Positions 43,586 through 53,334 are shown, counted from the stretch's first letter. The stretch: 54,553 bases of DNA from Desulfobacteraceae bacterium (GCA_014237395.1 JABZFP010000024.1:1-54553); one strand, 5' to 3'. Notes: generated by a model from the letters alone, not told the origin. Numbers and translations are program-made.

Positions 43586-44122
43586 CTAAAACCAGAATTC
43601 AGGATATCGCCGGTGATTGGGGATATTGTTGATCAGGAGGGCCACCACCAGCATGATAAGGGCGCCGACACCTACCGGGACGAGGGCGTAAAGGTATCCG
43701 AGAGAATGAATCTGGGGGCTGCCGATGACGGCAATCAATGCGGTTGCGCCTCCCGGCGGATGAAGGGTCTTGGTGGCGTGCATGACGGCGATGGCTGTGG
43801 CAACGGCAATGGGGGCCGCCAGCCAGAGCTGGTCGGGAAATACTTTATAGGCCGCCACGCCAATGATGGCCGAGAGGACATGGCCGCCGATCAGATTCCG
43901 CGGCTGGGCCAGCGGACTGCGGATGGCCCCGTAAACCAGAACAGCGGACGCACCGAATGAGCCGATGATCATGACCAAATCGGTACCGGCGAACAGGATA
44001 TAATTGATGTAGGCCACCGGCAGGATGCCCAGAAAGGCGCCGGCCCATGACCAACCAATCTCCTTTAAGCTTACACCTGGCGGACTTTGGGTCACGCCCT
44101 TCATTTTTTGGAAATAACGCAT
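43586..44122 (-). CDS. HPP-family integral membrane protein
   Basis: The product has 178 residues with about four to five membrane helices and the family signature KTLHPPGGATALIAVIGS. A second motif, GSFGASAVLVYGAIRSPLAQPRNLIGGH, is also typical. Plant plastid HPP proteins transport nitrite, so a nitrite-transport role would suit this nitrate-respiration neighbourhood; the bacterial proteins are less studied. It follows the CBS-domain gene by 36 bp, and many HPP proteins carry a fused or adjacent CBS pair. Confidence 0.85.
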   Translation of the reverse strand: MRYFQKMKGVTQSPPGVSLKEIGWSWAGAFLGILPVAYINYILFAGTDLVMIIGSFGASAVLVYGAIRSPLAQPRNLIGGHVLSAIIGVAAYKVFPDQLWLAAPIAVATAIAVMHATKTLHPPGGATALIAVIGSPQIHSLGYLYALVPVGVGALIMLVVALLINNIPNHRRYPEFWF

Positions 44123-44158
44123 CCTGGGATTACTTCTTTCCAGTAAATACGACCGGTT

Positions 44159-44770
44159 TTAGACCATGCAACTGGTGCGGACGATATCGGCTCGCGACAC
44201 AATGCCGATCAAGCGGCCGTTCTGATCGACCACGGGGACGCGGTTGATATTCCGCGTTTCGAAGATCGAGGCGATTTCGGAAACGGTCGTGGTTTCGATG
44301 ATGGTTACGGCGGGCGAGGTCATGATATCCTTGACCTGTCCCTGGCGCAAAGAGGCTGCCACGCATCCCTTGACGGTCAGACATTGGGCGACAATATCCA
44401 TAAACGAACGCACGTCGGGTCCACCCATTTGCGACCAGAAATCCTTATCGGAAATGACCCCGATCACCTCATGCCGGTCATTCAATACGGGGAGTCCGGA
44501 AATACGATGGTGGGCCATGATCGCGGCCGCTTCCTGCAAGGGCGTATTTGCCGTTACAGAGGCAACGTCGCCTGTCATCACATCCCCGGCCTTGCGCGCC
44601 CGGGCCAGGCGATCGACCGCAAGGCCATAGGCGAGTTTGTAGATCTCCTTGAAATCGTTGGGCGTAATGTCGATATAGCCCGGAATGCTTTTCATGGCAT
44701 CCAGAATATCGTCATCGGCCATATCCAGAGGACAGGTATCACTGTGGGCCTGCTTTTTATCATTTCCCAA
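44159..44770 (-). CDS. CBS-domain protein
   Basis: The product has 203 residues from a TTG start with AAGGA eight bases upstream. Two CBS modules are visible: VMTGDVASVTANTPLQEAA with ISGLPVLNDRHEVIGVIS, and IMTSPAVTIIETTTVSEIA with INRVPVVDQNGRLIGIVS. CBS pairs bind adenine nucleotides. Residues 1-60 are a helical lead without a recognised domain. It is encoded immediately before the HPP membrane protein and probably gates or regulates it. Confidence 0.88.
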   Translation of the reverse strand: MGNDKKQAHSDTCPLDMADDDILDAMKSIPGYIDITPNDFKEIYKLAYGLAVDRLARARKAGDVMTGDVASVTANTPLQEAAAIMAHHRISGLPVLNDRHEVIGVISDKDFWSQMGGPDVRSFMDIVAQCLTVKGCVAASLRQGQVKDIMTSPAVTIIETTTVSEIASIFETRNINRVPVVDQNGRLIGIVSRADIVRTSCMV

Positions 44771-45038
44771 AGCTTGAGTTCCTTTTCGTCGTAAGTAACA
44801 GGGTTGAAGAACGTTGTGTGATCATCGAAGCTTTCCCGCCTAGTGGCATGCCGTAGCCGCTAACGTTGGATTGCAGTCAAAAAGCTCGATAGCCCTGTTA
44901 TCGTGGCGAAAGGCAACGGCAGGTACTATTGATCAAAATTCATCCACAAAGTCAATTACCTGAAAAACCATACGACCGAAATGCGAAAGGTTGTCCAGCG
45001 GCACGGTGACTCGCCCGTCGACTCCCCGTAAAAAAAAT
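44771..45038. other. Intergenic region between CBS gene and TetR gene
   Basis: No intact gene is seen. On the minus strand, bases about 44933-45031 encode GVDGRVTVPLDNLSHFG, then MVFQVIDFVDEF and a stop. This has natural-looking composition and may be the C-terminal leftover of a deleted gene. Confidence 0.35.
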
Positions 45039-45066
45039 TTGACAAATATTTTGGCCTCACTATATT
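45039..45066 (+). promoter_or_regulatory. Sigma-70-type promoter of the TetR-export operon
   Basis: TTGACA at 45039-45044 and TATATT at 45061-45066 are separated by 16 bases. The -10 element overlaps the operator-like palindrome at 45065-45084. Confidence 0.65.
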
Positions 45067-45084
45067 GTGAACAGTGAATCACAA
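45065..45084. promoter_or_regulatory. Operator-like palindrome over the promoter
   Basis: TTGTGA (45065-45070) and TCACAA (45079-45084) form a perfect inverted repeat with an 8-base centre, lying across the -10 and start region. This fits autorepression by the TetR protein encoded directly downstream. Confidence 0.6.
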
Positions 45085-45109
45085 TTCTTAAATGGGGGGG
45101 GGGCGTGGA

Positions 45110-45724
45110 ATGCGCGCACGAAAAACCGAAACGGAATTGAGACAAGAGCAAATCGTGGCGGCGGCGCTTGATATGATTAGTGCCGAAGGTGTCCATGCCC
45201 TCAGCATCGTCGGCATTGCCGAGAGGGTGGGCATCGTGCCTTCGGCTTTGTACCGGCATTTCAAGGGTAAGGATGATGTGCTTGACGGTGTGCTGGCGTT
45301 GCTCGAAAGACGATTGTTGCGCAATGTCACCCAGGTAAGAAAACAAACACCGGATGCCCTGTCGCGCCTCAGGTTGCTTTTGATGAAACAAGCCCAAATG
45401 TTGAGTGAAAATCGGGGGATTCCACACATCGTTTTTTCGGATGGGATTTACACCGGGCATCCTGAACGGAAGGCCAAGGTTGCCGAAATTATGCAGAGCC
45501 ATCTCAGCCGGATTCAGAAGATCATCGAAGAAGGCCAGCAAAAAGGCGCTATCCGTGAAGACGTCGCCCCCACGACGGCCTCTGTGATGTTTTTGGGTAT
45601 GATCTTGCCCGCCGCGGTCCTTGGGAACCTAACCGAGGGCGGCTTTGACCTGATCGCGCATGTGGAAAAAGCATGGCCCGTTTTCGTGCGATGCATCGCA
45701 ACGAACAACAAAAGTCAATCTTAG
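45110..45724 (+). CDS. TetR/AcrR-family transcriptional regulator
   Basis: The product has 204 residues from the ATG at 45110. The helix-turn-helix is clear: RQEQIVAAALDMISAEGVHALSIVGIA, then VPSALYRHFKGKDDVLDGVL. The C-terminal part is all-helical. An in-frame ATG at 45092 would add six residues; between the two starts lies a run of ten G (45094-45103). The preferred start has no AGGAGG, and the G-run may serve as the ribosome contact. It precedes a MacAB-like export operon and probably represses it together with itself. Confidence 0.88.
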   Translation: MRARKTETELRQEQIVAAALDMISAEGVHALSIVGIAERVGIVPSALYRHFKGKDDVLDGVLALLERRLLRNVTQVRKQTPDALSRLRLLLMKQAQMLSENRGIPHIVFSDGIYTGHPERKAKVAEIMQSHLSRIQKIIEEGQQKGAIREDVAPTTASVMFLGMILPAAVLGNLTEGGFDLIAHVEKAWPVFVRCIATNNKSQS

Positions 45725-45867
45725 CTGTAATTGATGAACCGGAGGTTGGATTCACTTTTCGCAACTCCGGGTCGACGAAAAGGAAGCGATGATAGCATGT
45801 TCCCAACAACCACCATTACGGCGTTGATAGGCGGAGTGTCTGTCGACCCAACCATCCGGAGCCGCCG

Positions 45868-47061
45868 ATGAAAAACCTGGCCCGAATTTTTCGTACGGTG
45901 GCGCTGGTCGGCGTAATCGTAATCCTGGTCGGGGTGTTCGCCTATGCCGCTTTGAGGTCCGGTCCCCTGGCGCCCATCAAGATAACCGCCGCAACGGTTG
46001 AAAGCCAGTCCATTTCACCTGGCCTGTTTGGTATCGGTACTCTCGAAGCCCGTTATACCTACCGGATCGGTCCGACGGTCGCCGGCCGGGTCAAGCGCGT
46101 GGACGTGCAAGTGGGCGATACGGTTGAGGCCGGTGATTTACTCGGTGAAATGGATCCCGTGGATCTGGATGCGCGCATCGAGGCCCAGGCGGCGGCGCTC
46201 AAGCGGGCCCGGGCCAATATAGCGGCCACCGAGGCCCAGGTTCAGGATGCCCTGGCCACCAAGACCTACGCCAAAAACCAGGCCCGCCGCTATGAGCAAC
46301 TGTATCTGGAACAGGTCGCCACTACGGAGCAGGTTGAAGCCAAGCGGCAGGAACTTCAGGTGGCCGAAGCCCGGCTTCTGGCAGCTATCGCCAATCGGGA
46401 TGCGACCTTTCACGAGCAGGTCAGCATGCGCGCCGATCTGGAAGGCCTGATCACGCAACGGGCCAACCTGCGTCTGGTGGCGCCGGTGGCTGGCCTGGTT
46501 GCCGCAAGGGATGCCGATCCGGGCACGACGGTTGTCGCCGGCCAAGCGGTGGTGGAATTGATTGACCCGTCAAGCCTGTGGATCAACGTGCGGTTCGATC
46601 AACTGCAATCGGCGGGCTTAAGAGCGGATCTGCCGGTTCGCATCGTGCTGCGGTCCATGTCCGGGTCTTCCGTGGCCGGCAAGGTGCTTCGCGTCGAGCC
46701 CATGGCGGACGCCGTGACCGAAGAGATTCTGGCCAAGGTGGTTTTCGAGGAACTTCCAGATCCCTTGCCCCCGGTCGGAGAATTGGCCGAAATCACCGTT
46801 GTGCTGCCCTCTTTACCGGCCTTGCCCGTGGTCCATAGCGCCAGCATCCAACGCATCGGCGGATCGATCGGTGTCTGGGTGATCGAAAACGGTGGCTTGC
46901 GGTTTGTGCCTGTCATGCTGGGGGTCGCCGATCTCGATGGCCGTATACAGGTTCTCCAGGGGCTGAATGCGGGCGATCACGTGGCGCTTTACAGCCAGCG
47001 CCGGCTGGATGCACACAGCCGCATCACGGTCGTTGATCGTCTGCCGGGGGTTTTGCCATGA
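45868..47061 (+). CDS. Periplasmic adaptor (membrane fusion) subunit of an ABC exporter
   Basis: The product has 397 residues. A membrane anchor at residues 8-30 (VALVGVIVILVGVFAYAAL) is followed by a biotinyl-lipoyl half-motif, GPTVAGRVKRVDVQVGDTVE. A long alpha-hairpin covers about 100-200, with the second lipoyl half at LRLVAPVAGLVAARDADPG. Beta-barrel and membrane-proximal domains follow. This is the HlyD/MacA architecture. The stop overlaps the permease start (ATGA). It would connect the inner-membrane transporter with an outer-membrane channel not encoded here. Confidence 0.9.
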   Translation: MKNLARIFRTVALVGVIVILVGVFAYAALRSGPLAPIKITAATVESQSISPGLFGIGTLEARYTYRIGPTVAGRVKRVDVQVGDTVEAGDLLGEMDPVDLDARIEAQAAALKRARANIAATEAQVQDALATKTYAKNQARRYEQLYLEQVATTEQVEAKRQELQVAEARLLAAIANRDATFHEQVSMRADLEGLITQRANLRLVAPVAGLVAARDADPGTTVVAGQAVVELIDPSSLWINVRFDQLQSAGLRADLPVRIVLRSMSGSSVAGKVLRVEPMADAVTEEILAKVVFEELPDPLPPVGELAEITVVLPSLPALPVVHSASIQRIGGSIGVWVIENGGLRFVPVMLGVADLDGRIQVLQGLNAGDHVALYSQRRLDAHSRITVVDRLPGVLP

Positions 47062-48251
47062 TCAGCCTGGCCGGCCGCGACATTTCGCACGCCTGGGGCA
47101 AGTTCGTCTTTACCGGGATCGGGCTCGGGCTGCTCATCGGGGTGACCCTGTCGATGGCCGGCATATACCGCGGGATGGTGGACGACGCCAAGGCATTGCT
47201 CGACAATAGCGGGGCCGACCTGTGGGTGGTGCAGCAGGATACCCTTGGTCCCTATGCCGAATCTTCCAGCATCTACGACGATCAGTACCGCGGCATCCTG
47301 TCGATGGCCGGCGTGGCACGCGCGGCCAATGTGACCTATTTTACCATGCAGGTGCGTCTGGGCGACAACGATGTCCGGGCCATGGTGGTCGGTATTGTGC
47401 CGGGTGGTCCCGGTCAACCCGGTTATCTGGTCGCCGGCCGGCATATTACCCGCAGCCATTACGAAGCCGTGGCTGATATGGCGACCGGTTTCGCGCTCGG
47501 CGACCGGATCCGGATCCGCCGCAACCTGTACACCGTCGTTGGGTTGACCCGGCGCATGGTCTCTTCCGGTGGCGACCCCATGGTGTTTATCCCGCTGAAA
47601 GATGCCCAGGAGGCCCAGTTTCTGAAAGATAACGATGCCATTGTTCAGCAACGCCGCCGTACCGCGGCCAACCCGGCGTTTGATCGCCCCTCGGTGCCGG
47701 GTCTTCTCGATGCGGTGATCGCCTCACAAAGCACCAACCCCTATGTCAACGCCGTGCTGGTACAACTCAAGCCCGGCCACGGGCCTGATCAGGTAGCCGA
47801 TACGATCCGCCGCTGGAAACGCCTGCAGGTATACACCCGGATGGAAATGGAAAAAATCCTGGTCGGTAAACTGATCGCCACATCGGCCCGGCAGATCGGC
47901 ATGTTTCTGGTGATTCTATCGGTGGTCAGTGCCGCCATCGTGGCCTTTATCATCTACACCCTGACCTTGGGAAAAATCCGCGAGATTGCCGTCCTCAAGC
48001 TGATCGGCACTAAAAACAGAACCATTGCGGGGATGATCCTTCAACAGGCGGTGGCGCTGGGAATAATCGGTTTTATCGTGGGCAAGACTGCGGCCTTTTT
48101 CTGGGCACCGGTCTTTCCCAAATACGTTTTACTGCTGCCCGGGGATGCCGTGCGGGGTTTCTTGGCGGTGATGATGATTTGTGTGTTGGCCAGCGTGCTG
48201 GCCATTCGGGTGGCGCTTAAAGTCGACCCGGCGGAGGCCATCGGTGGCTGA
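47058..48251 (+). CDS. ABC exporter permease, FtsX/MacB type
   Basis: The product has 397 residues. One membrane helix near the N-terminus (VFTGIGLGLLIGVTLSMAG) is followed by a large periplasmic MacB-PCD-like domain (about 40-265) and then three helices (about 275-390). This is the FtsX topology: LVILSVVSAAIVAFIIYTL, then a cytoplasmic stretch EIAVLKLIGTKNRTIAGMIL, then two more helices. The substrate is probably a lipid, peptide or drug moved out of the periplasm. Confidence 0.88.
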   Translation: MISLAGRDISHAWGKFVFTGIGLGLLIGVTLSMAGIYRGMVDDAKALLDNSGADLWVVQQDTLGPYAESSSIYDDQYRGILSMAGVARAANVTYFTMQVRLGDNDVRAMVVGIVPGGPGQPGYLVAGRHITRSHYEAVADMATGFALGDRIRIRRNLYTVVGLTRRMVSSGGDPMVFIPLKDAQEAQFLKDNDAIVQQRRRTAANPAFDRPSVPGLLDAVIASQSTNPYVNAVLVQLKPGHGPDQVADTIRRWKRLQVYTRMEMEKILVGKLIATSARQIGMFLVILSVVSAAIVAFIIYTLTLGKIREIAVLKLIGTKNRTIAGMILQQAVALGIIGFIVGKTAAFFWAPVFPKYVLLLPGDAVRGFLAVMMICVLASVLAIRVALKVDPAEAIGG

Positions 48252-48990
48252 CATCTGTGAAAGCGGGATCTGTATCGAGAGCTTGCGCAAACGCTACGGC
48301 AAGGGAGAGACCGCCGTCGACGCGCTAAAGGGGGTGGACATGCAGGTTGCCCCGGGCGAGGTCGTCGGCCTGATCGGCCCGTCGGGCTCGGGCAAGAGCA
48401 CGCTCCTCAAATGCCTCGGCGCCGTCATCGAACCCACCGGTGGGCGCATGATTTTAGGCGGGGGCGTCATCTATGACGATGGGTGGAAGATTTCGGATTT
48501 GCGTGCCCTGCGTCGCGACAAGATCGGTTTTATCTTCCAGGCCCCCTACCTGATCCCGTTTCTCAATGTGACCGACAACGTGGCCCTGTTGCCCATGCTG
48601 GCCGGCAAGGCCAATGGCGATGCCCGCAAGCGAGCCCTGGAACTGCTCGATGCCCTGGATGTCGTTCACCGGGCCAAGGCCATGCCGCCACAGCTTTCCG
48701 GCGGCGAACAGCAGCGCGTGGCGATCGCCAGGGCCCTGGTGAACCGGCCGCCGGTGATTCTGGCCGACGAGCCCACGGCGCCGCTGGACAGCGAACGTGC
48801 CCTATCCGTGATCGAGATTCTTAACCAGATGGCCCGGCAATACGAGACGGCCATCATCGTGGTGACCCATGATGAAAAGATCATTCCAACCTTCAAACGG
48901 ATCTACCAAATTCGCGACGGGCATACCCAGGAGACCGCCGGTGAAGGGAAGATGGTTCACAACACTAAAAACGGTCTGCTTTCCGCTTGA
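48244..48990 (+). CDS. ABC exporter ATPase, LolD/MacB type
   Basis: The product has 248 residues from a GTG at 48244 inside the end of the permease gene, with GGAGG six bases upstream. Walker A is GPSGSGKSTLLKCLG, the Q-loop is FIFQAPYLIPFLNV, the signature is LSGGEQQRVAIARAL and Walker B is VILADEPTAPLDSE, followed by VVTHDEKI. It drives the FtsX-type permease. Confidence 0.92.
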   Translation: MADICESGICIESLRKRYGKGETAVDALKGVDMQVAPGEVVGLIGPSGSGKSTLLKCLGAVIEPTGGRMILGGGVIYDDGWKISDLRALRRDKIGFIFQAPYLIPFLNVTDNVALLPMLAGKANGDARKRALELLDALDVVHRAKAMPPQLSGGEQQRVAIARALVNRPPVILADEPTAPLDSERALSVIEILNQMARQYETAIIVVTHDEKIIPTFKRIYQIRDGHTQETAGEGKMVHNTKNGLLSA

Positions 48991-49082
48991 ACGATCCCAT
49001 GGCGTCGGTGCCATAGACGATGCCGTGACGACGGGAGAAGCAATGCCTTGATCACTCCCCCAACAAAACAAAGAGGCACCCA

Positions 49083-50108
49083 ATGAACTCAAAAATACCC
49101 GGCAACCTGTTGACCACCGCCATGGCGGTGATGCCCCACACGGACGTGGCGCGGGCCCTTGAAATCGCCCTGTCGGTGGACGTACCTTTCTGGCCCCAGT
49201 TGCCCAACTACAGCTATACCGAAGACATGTACGTGCAGGCCGCCGAACATTTCCCGGGGATTGTCCTGGATATGGAAAAACGGACCCTGCGGTTTTCCAT
49301 GGATAAGTTTGCCGAGGAATTGGAAGAGGCGCTGCTGCACTTCGACGATCCCACTTATTTTGATGTCAGCGAGACCTATTCGGCGGTGTACCACCAATTC
49401 CTGGCACTGGACCTGAAGGACCGGCCCGCCATCCGGGGGCAGTTGGAGGGTCCGATCAGCTTCGGGTTCAACATCATCGATCAGGATGACCGGCCGATTA
49501 TCTTTGACGACACCGTTCGGCCGTTCATGTTGGATTTTATGGCCCAACGGATAAATGTACAACTGGCGCGGCTCAAACAGCGTAATGCCAATGCCTTCAT
49601 GTTTATAGATGAACCGGGATTGCAGTTTCTGTTTTCGGCCATGGCGGGCTATAGCGACTTGAAGGCCAAGGGCGACCTGGACCAGTTTTTCAGCCAGGTG
49701 GATCGCCCCCGGGGCATTCATCTATGCGGCAATCCGGATTGGGATTTCCTGCTCAACCTGGACCTGGATGTGCTGTCCCTGGATGTCTACACCAATGCGG
49801 AAATCTTTTCGTCCTATACGGCGGCCATCCGAAAATTTTTAGACCGTGGCGGGGTGATTGTCTGGGGCATTGTCCCGACGGGATTCGAGTCCTTTGCCCA
49901 GGAAGAGATTCCTTCCTTGATCGAACGCCTCGAGAACGTTTGGAAAGTGCTTTGGTCCAAGGGCATTGACCGGGAGCTCCTCATCGCCCGCAGCATGCTT
50001 TCCCCCGCCACGTGCTGCCTGGTAAACCCGGACAAGGAGCGTACCGTGGAGCGCGCGTTTGCCGCTGTCAACCGGATGGCGGAGGTGTTGAAAGCAAAAT
50101 ATCAATAA
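49083..50108 (+). CDS. MetE-like (core methionine synthase / UROD-MetE superfamily) protein
   Basis: The product has 341 residues, about the size of the catalytic half of cobalamin-independent methionine synthase. It starts GNLLTTAMAVMPHTDVARAL. The probable zinc ligands are His and Cys in IHLCGNPDW, with a further Cys in SPATCCLVN and a Glu in FMFIDEPGLQ. Short MetE-like proteins of anaerobes can use methyl-corrinoid proteins as methyl donors. No corrinoid protein is adjacent, so substrate and partner are unknown. Confidence 0.75.
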   Translation: MNSKIPGNLLTTAMAVMPHTDVARALEIALSVDVPFWPQLPNYSYTEDMYVQAAEHFPGIVLDMEKRTLRFSMDKFAEELEEALLHFDDPTYFDVSETYSAVYHQFLALDLKDRPAIRGQLEGPISFGFNIIDQDDRPIIFDDTVRPFMLDFMAQRINVQLARLKQRNANAFMFIDEPGLQFLFSAMAGYSDLKAKGDLDQFFSQVDRPRGIHLCGNPDWDFLLNLDLDVLSLDVYTNAEIFSSYTAAIRKFLDRGGVIVWGIVPTGFESFAQEEIPSLIERLENVWKVLWSKGIDRELLIARSMLSPATCCLVNPDKERTVERAFAAVNRMAEVLKAKYQ

Positions 50109-50323
50109 CCCGTCCTGAAAGTTGAATTTTAATAAACGATCCTGCTTGCGATAGCACAAAGGCAAATTTGAAAACCACATTTATTCTTCGTTTCGGTATT
50201 ATCGCTGCCATGCTGCTGAAGTCTGTCGTTTGAAACAGTTCCTGAAATCGTCCATGGATTTTGACCTGTTGTGTGCGGGCTATCCCAAGAAACCATGAGC
50301 GGAGCAGCTAAAAAAAACGCAAC

Positions 50324-50336
50324 ATGATTTAATCAT
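50324..50336. promoter_or_regulatory. Palindrome upstream of the flavodiiron gene
   Basis: ATGATT-T-AATCAT is a perfect 13-bp dyad 23 bp before the start codon, next to the ribosome-binding site. It could be the operator for an NO- or oxygen-responsive repressor, but AT-rich palindromes also arise by chance. Confidence 0.35.
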
Positions 50337-50359
50337 AATTAACTTAAGGAGGCGCGACT

Positions 50360-51538
50360 ATGCAGGCACGAAAGATCAAAGATCGTCTTTACTGGATGGG
50401 GTCAGTGGATTGGGACAGCCGTCTGTTCGATTCGTTAATTCCCCTTCCGGACGGGACCAGCTATAACGCCTATCTCATCCAGGGAAGTGAGAAGACTGTT
50501 TTGCTGGACACGGTGGATCCCCCCATGGCCAAGGAATTGATGGCACAGCTCGAGGGCATCCCTATGGTCGATTACGTGGTCTCACAGCATGCGGAACAGG
50601 ACCATGCAGGAACCATTCTGCAGGTTCTCGAAAAATACCCCGGGGCAAAGCTCATATCGACCCCCAAAGCCAAAGGAATGTTGATCGATCATTTGCAAAT
50701 TCCAGAGGAATTTTTCATCACCGTGGAAGACGGGGAAACCCTTTCGCTCGGTGATAAAACCTTGCAGTTCATCCATACGCCCTGGGTCCACTGGCCCGAA
50801 ACCATGGTGACCTACCTGGAAGAAGACAAGATCCTGTTCAGCTGCGATTTCTTCGGCTCCCATATCGCCACAACCGATCTTTTCGTTACGGATGAAGGGC
50901 GGGTCTATGAGGCGGCCAAGCGCTACTATGCCGAGATCATGATGCCTTTCCGGAGTGTGATCAAAAAGAATCTGGAGAAGCTCGCGCCTTACGATATCGA
51001 AATGATCGCTCCCGGCCACGGACAACTCTATTCACACCCGGCGATGATCATCGATGCCTATCGCGATTGGACCCTGGGAGCCCCTCGCAACACAGTGGTG
51101 CTGCCGCACGTATCCATGCACGCGAGTACCCAACGGATGGTCGACCATTTGATCGGTGCCCTGGTGGATAAAGGCGTCCGGGTCGAGCCGTTTAACCTGG
51201 CCGTCACCGACATCGGGAAACTGGCCATGGCCCTGGTTGATGCGGCGACCATCGTCGTCGGCACACCCACCGTTCTGGCAGGCCCCCATCCTTATGCGGC
51301 CTATGCCGCGTTTCTGGCGAATGCCCTGAAGCCTCGAACCAAATTTCTCTCCATTGTCGGTTCCTATGGGTGGGGGGGGAAGACCGTGGAGACCCTTGCG
51401 GGAATGATTCCCAACCTCAAGGTCGAGGTCCTCGATCCCGTCCTTTGCAAAGGCCTGCCGTCGGAGGAGGCCTTCAAGGCCTTGGATGCTCTGGCGGCCG
51501 CGATTGCCCAAAAACATAAAGAAAATGGTTTCACCTGA
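50360..51538 (+). CDS. Flavodiiron protein (FprA type), NO/O2 reductase
   Basis: The product has 392 residues, with AGGAGG ten bases before the ATG. The metallo-beta-lactamase-like domain has the di-iron ligands His77, Glu79, Asp81 and His82 (QHAEQDHAG), His144 (WVHWPE), Asp163 (SCDFFGSH) and His220 (APGHGQL). The C-terminal flavodoxin domain starts near residue 250 (VVLPHVSMHASTQRMVDHL). It reduces NO to N2O or oxygen to water in the cytoplasm of anaerobes. It is followed 68 bp later by hcp, another NO-stress gene. Confidence 0.93.
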   Translation: MQARKIKDRLYWMGSVDWDSRLFDSLIPLPDGTSYNAYLIQGSEKTVLLDTVDPPMAKELMAQLEGIPMVDYVVSQHAEQDHAGTILQVLEKYPGAKLISTPKAKGMLIDHLQIPEEFFITVEDGETLSLGDKTLQFIHTPWVHWPETMVTYLEEDKILFSCDFFGSHIATTDLFVTDEGRVYEAAKRYYAEIMMPFRSVIKKNLEKLAPYDIEMIAPGHGQLYSHPAMIIDAYRDWTLGAPRNTVVLPHVSMHASTQRMVDHLIGALVDKGVRVEPFNLAVTDIGKLAMALVDAATIVVGTPTVLAGPHPYAAYAAFLANALKPRTKFLSIVGSYGWGGKTVETLAGMIPNLKVEVLDPVLCKGLPSEEAFKALDALAAAIAQKHKENGFT

Positions 51539-51605
51539 TAACGGGCGTAACATTGGCAAACCCGTTTCTTAATACCCAATTCATAATTCCAAAAGGAGAA
51601 TCCCC

Positions 51606-53267
51606 ATGTTTTGTTTTCAATGTCAGGAAACCGCCAAGAACACCGGCTGCACCGTCAAAGGCGTCTGCGGCAAGCCGGAAGAGACCGCCAACCTTCAAGA
51701 CCTGTTGATCTTTGTACTCAGGGGCATTGCCGTGTACGAAGAAAAGCTCAAGGAACTGGGGGCTGCGGATCGGTCCAATGACGATTTCGCAGCCCAGGGC
51801 CTGTTCGCCACCATCACCAATGCCAACTGGGACGATCTCCGCTTTACGGCCATGATCACCGAGGGCCTGCAGCGCCGCGACCAGCTCCACTCCAGATTCC
51901 TGGCCGCGTACAAAGAGAAAAACGGCAGCGATTTTAACGCAGTGCTGCCCGAGGCTGCCACCTGGACAGGGAGCCCGTCTACGTATGCCGACAAGGCCAA
52001 GACCGTGGGCGTTTTGGCCACCGAAAACGAGGATGTGCGTTCCTTGCGCGAGCTGCTGATCATCGGGTTGAAAGGGGTTGCCGCCTATGCGGACCACGCC
52101 GCCATCCTGGGATTTCAAAAAGATGACATCAACGACTTCATCATGGAAGCGTTGGCCTCCACCACCAAGGACCTGCCGGTGGACGAGATGATTGCCCTGG
52201 TCATGAAGGTCGGCGAAACAGCGGTCAACACCATGGCCCTGCTGGACCAAGCCAATACCACTGCCTACGGCAACCCAGAAATCACCGAAGTGAACATCGG
52301 CGTGGGCAAGAATCCCGGGATCCTGATCACCGGCCACGACATGAAGGACATGGAGGAACTGCTCAAGCAGACCGAAGGCACCGGCGTGGACGTCTATACC
52401 CACGGCGAAATGCTGCCGGCCAATTACTACCCGGCCTTCAAAAAATACGATCATTTCGTGGGCAACTACGGCGGTTCATGGTGGCACCAGAACACGGAGT
52501 TCGAATCCTTCAACGGCCCCATCCTGCTGACCACCAACTGCCTGGTGCCGTTGAAAAAGAACAACACCTACCTGGACCGGCTCTTTACCACTGGCGTGGT
52601 GGGTTATGAAAACGCCGTGCATATCGCCGACCGGCCCGAAGGCGGCGCGAAGGATTTTTCCGCCCTGGTCGAAAAAGCAAAAACCTGCCCGCCGCCCACC
52701 GAGATTGAAACCGGCACCATCGTCGGCGGTTTCGCTCACAACCAGGTGCTGGCCCTGGCCGACAAGGTGGTGGATGCCGTCAAATCCGGCGCCATCAAGC
52801 GCTTCGTTGTCATGGCCGGCTGCGACGGCCGTCAGAAAGGCCGCAACTACTACACGGAAGTGGCCGAAAATCTGCCCAAGGACACCGTGATCCTTACCGC
52901 CGGCTGTGCCAAGTACCGTTACAACAAGCTGAACCTGGGCGACATCGGCGGCATTCCCCGCGTACTGGATGCCGGCCAGTGCAACGACTCCTATTCCCTG
53001 GCGGTCATTGCCCTAAAACTGAAAGAAGTGTTCGGCCTGGAGGATATCAACGACCTGCCGGTCTCCTACGACATCGCCTGGTACGAACAGAAGGCCGTTG
53101 CCGTTCTCCTGGCCTTGCTGTCTCTGGGCGTCAAGGGCATTCGACTGGGGCCGACACTGCCGGCTTTTCTCTCTCCGAATGTGGCCAAGGTGTTGGTGGA
53201 AAAGTTTGATATTAAACCCATTGGCACCGTTGAAGGCGACATCGCTGCCATGATGGCTGGCAACTAA
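51606..53267 (+). CDS. hcp: Hybrid cluster protein (class I)
   Basis: The product has 553 residues. The N-terminal cubane ligands are Cys3, Cys6, Cys15 and Cys21 (C-x2-C-x8-C-x5-C), the class I pattern of strict anaerobes such as Desulfovibrio. Hybrid-cluster regions are seen in [51 protein letters not shown] and [10 protein letters not shown]. The protein acts on NO or hydroxylamine and protects against nitrosative stress, which arises during nitrate and nitrite reduction. Confidence 0.95.
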   Translation: MFCFQCQETAKNTGCTVKGVCGKPEETANLQDLLIFVLRGIAVYEEKLKELGAADRSNDDFAAQGLFATITNANWDDLRFTAMITEGLQRRDQLHSRFLAAYKEKNGSDFNAVLPEAATWTGSPSTYADKAKTVGVLATENEDVRSLRELLIIGLKGVAAYADHAAILGFQKDDINDFIMEALASTTKDLPVDEMIALVMKVGETAVNTMALLDQANTTAYGNPEITEVNIGVGKNPGILITGHDMKDMEELLKQTEGTGVDVYTHGEMLPANYYPAFKKYDHFVGNYGGSWWHQNTEFESFNGPILLTTNCLVPLKKNNTYLDRLFTTGVVGYENAVHIADRPEGGAKDFSALVEKAKTCPPPTEIETGTIVGGFAHNQVLALADKVVDAVKSGAIKRFVVMAGCDGRQKGRNYYTEVAENLPKDTVILTAGCAKYRYNKLNLGDIGGIPRVLDAGQCNDSYSLAVIALKLKEVFGLEDINDLPVSYDIAWYEQKAVAVLLALLSLGVKGIRLGPTLPAFLSPNVAKVLVEKFDIKPIGTVEGDIAAMMAGN

Positions 53268-53292
53268 CCGATCTAAGTACAATTGAGTCAAT

Positions 53293-53334
53293 AAAAAAGC
53301 TCCGCCCTGTTAATGGAGAGCGGAGCTTTTTTTT
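53293..53334. terminator. Bidirectional terminator between hcp and the multihaem cytochrome gene
   Basis: AAAAAAGCTCCGC (53293-53305) pairs with GCGGAGC plus T-run (53320-53334). A-tract and T-tract flank both sides, so it can end both converging transcripts. Confidence 0.9.

Noticed and set aside
45065..45084. CRP/HcpR-type site
   Set aside because: The half sites TTGTGA/TCACAA are right for a CRP-type site, but the centre has 8 bases rather than 6. The location over the promoter of a TetR gene fits an autorepressor better.
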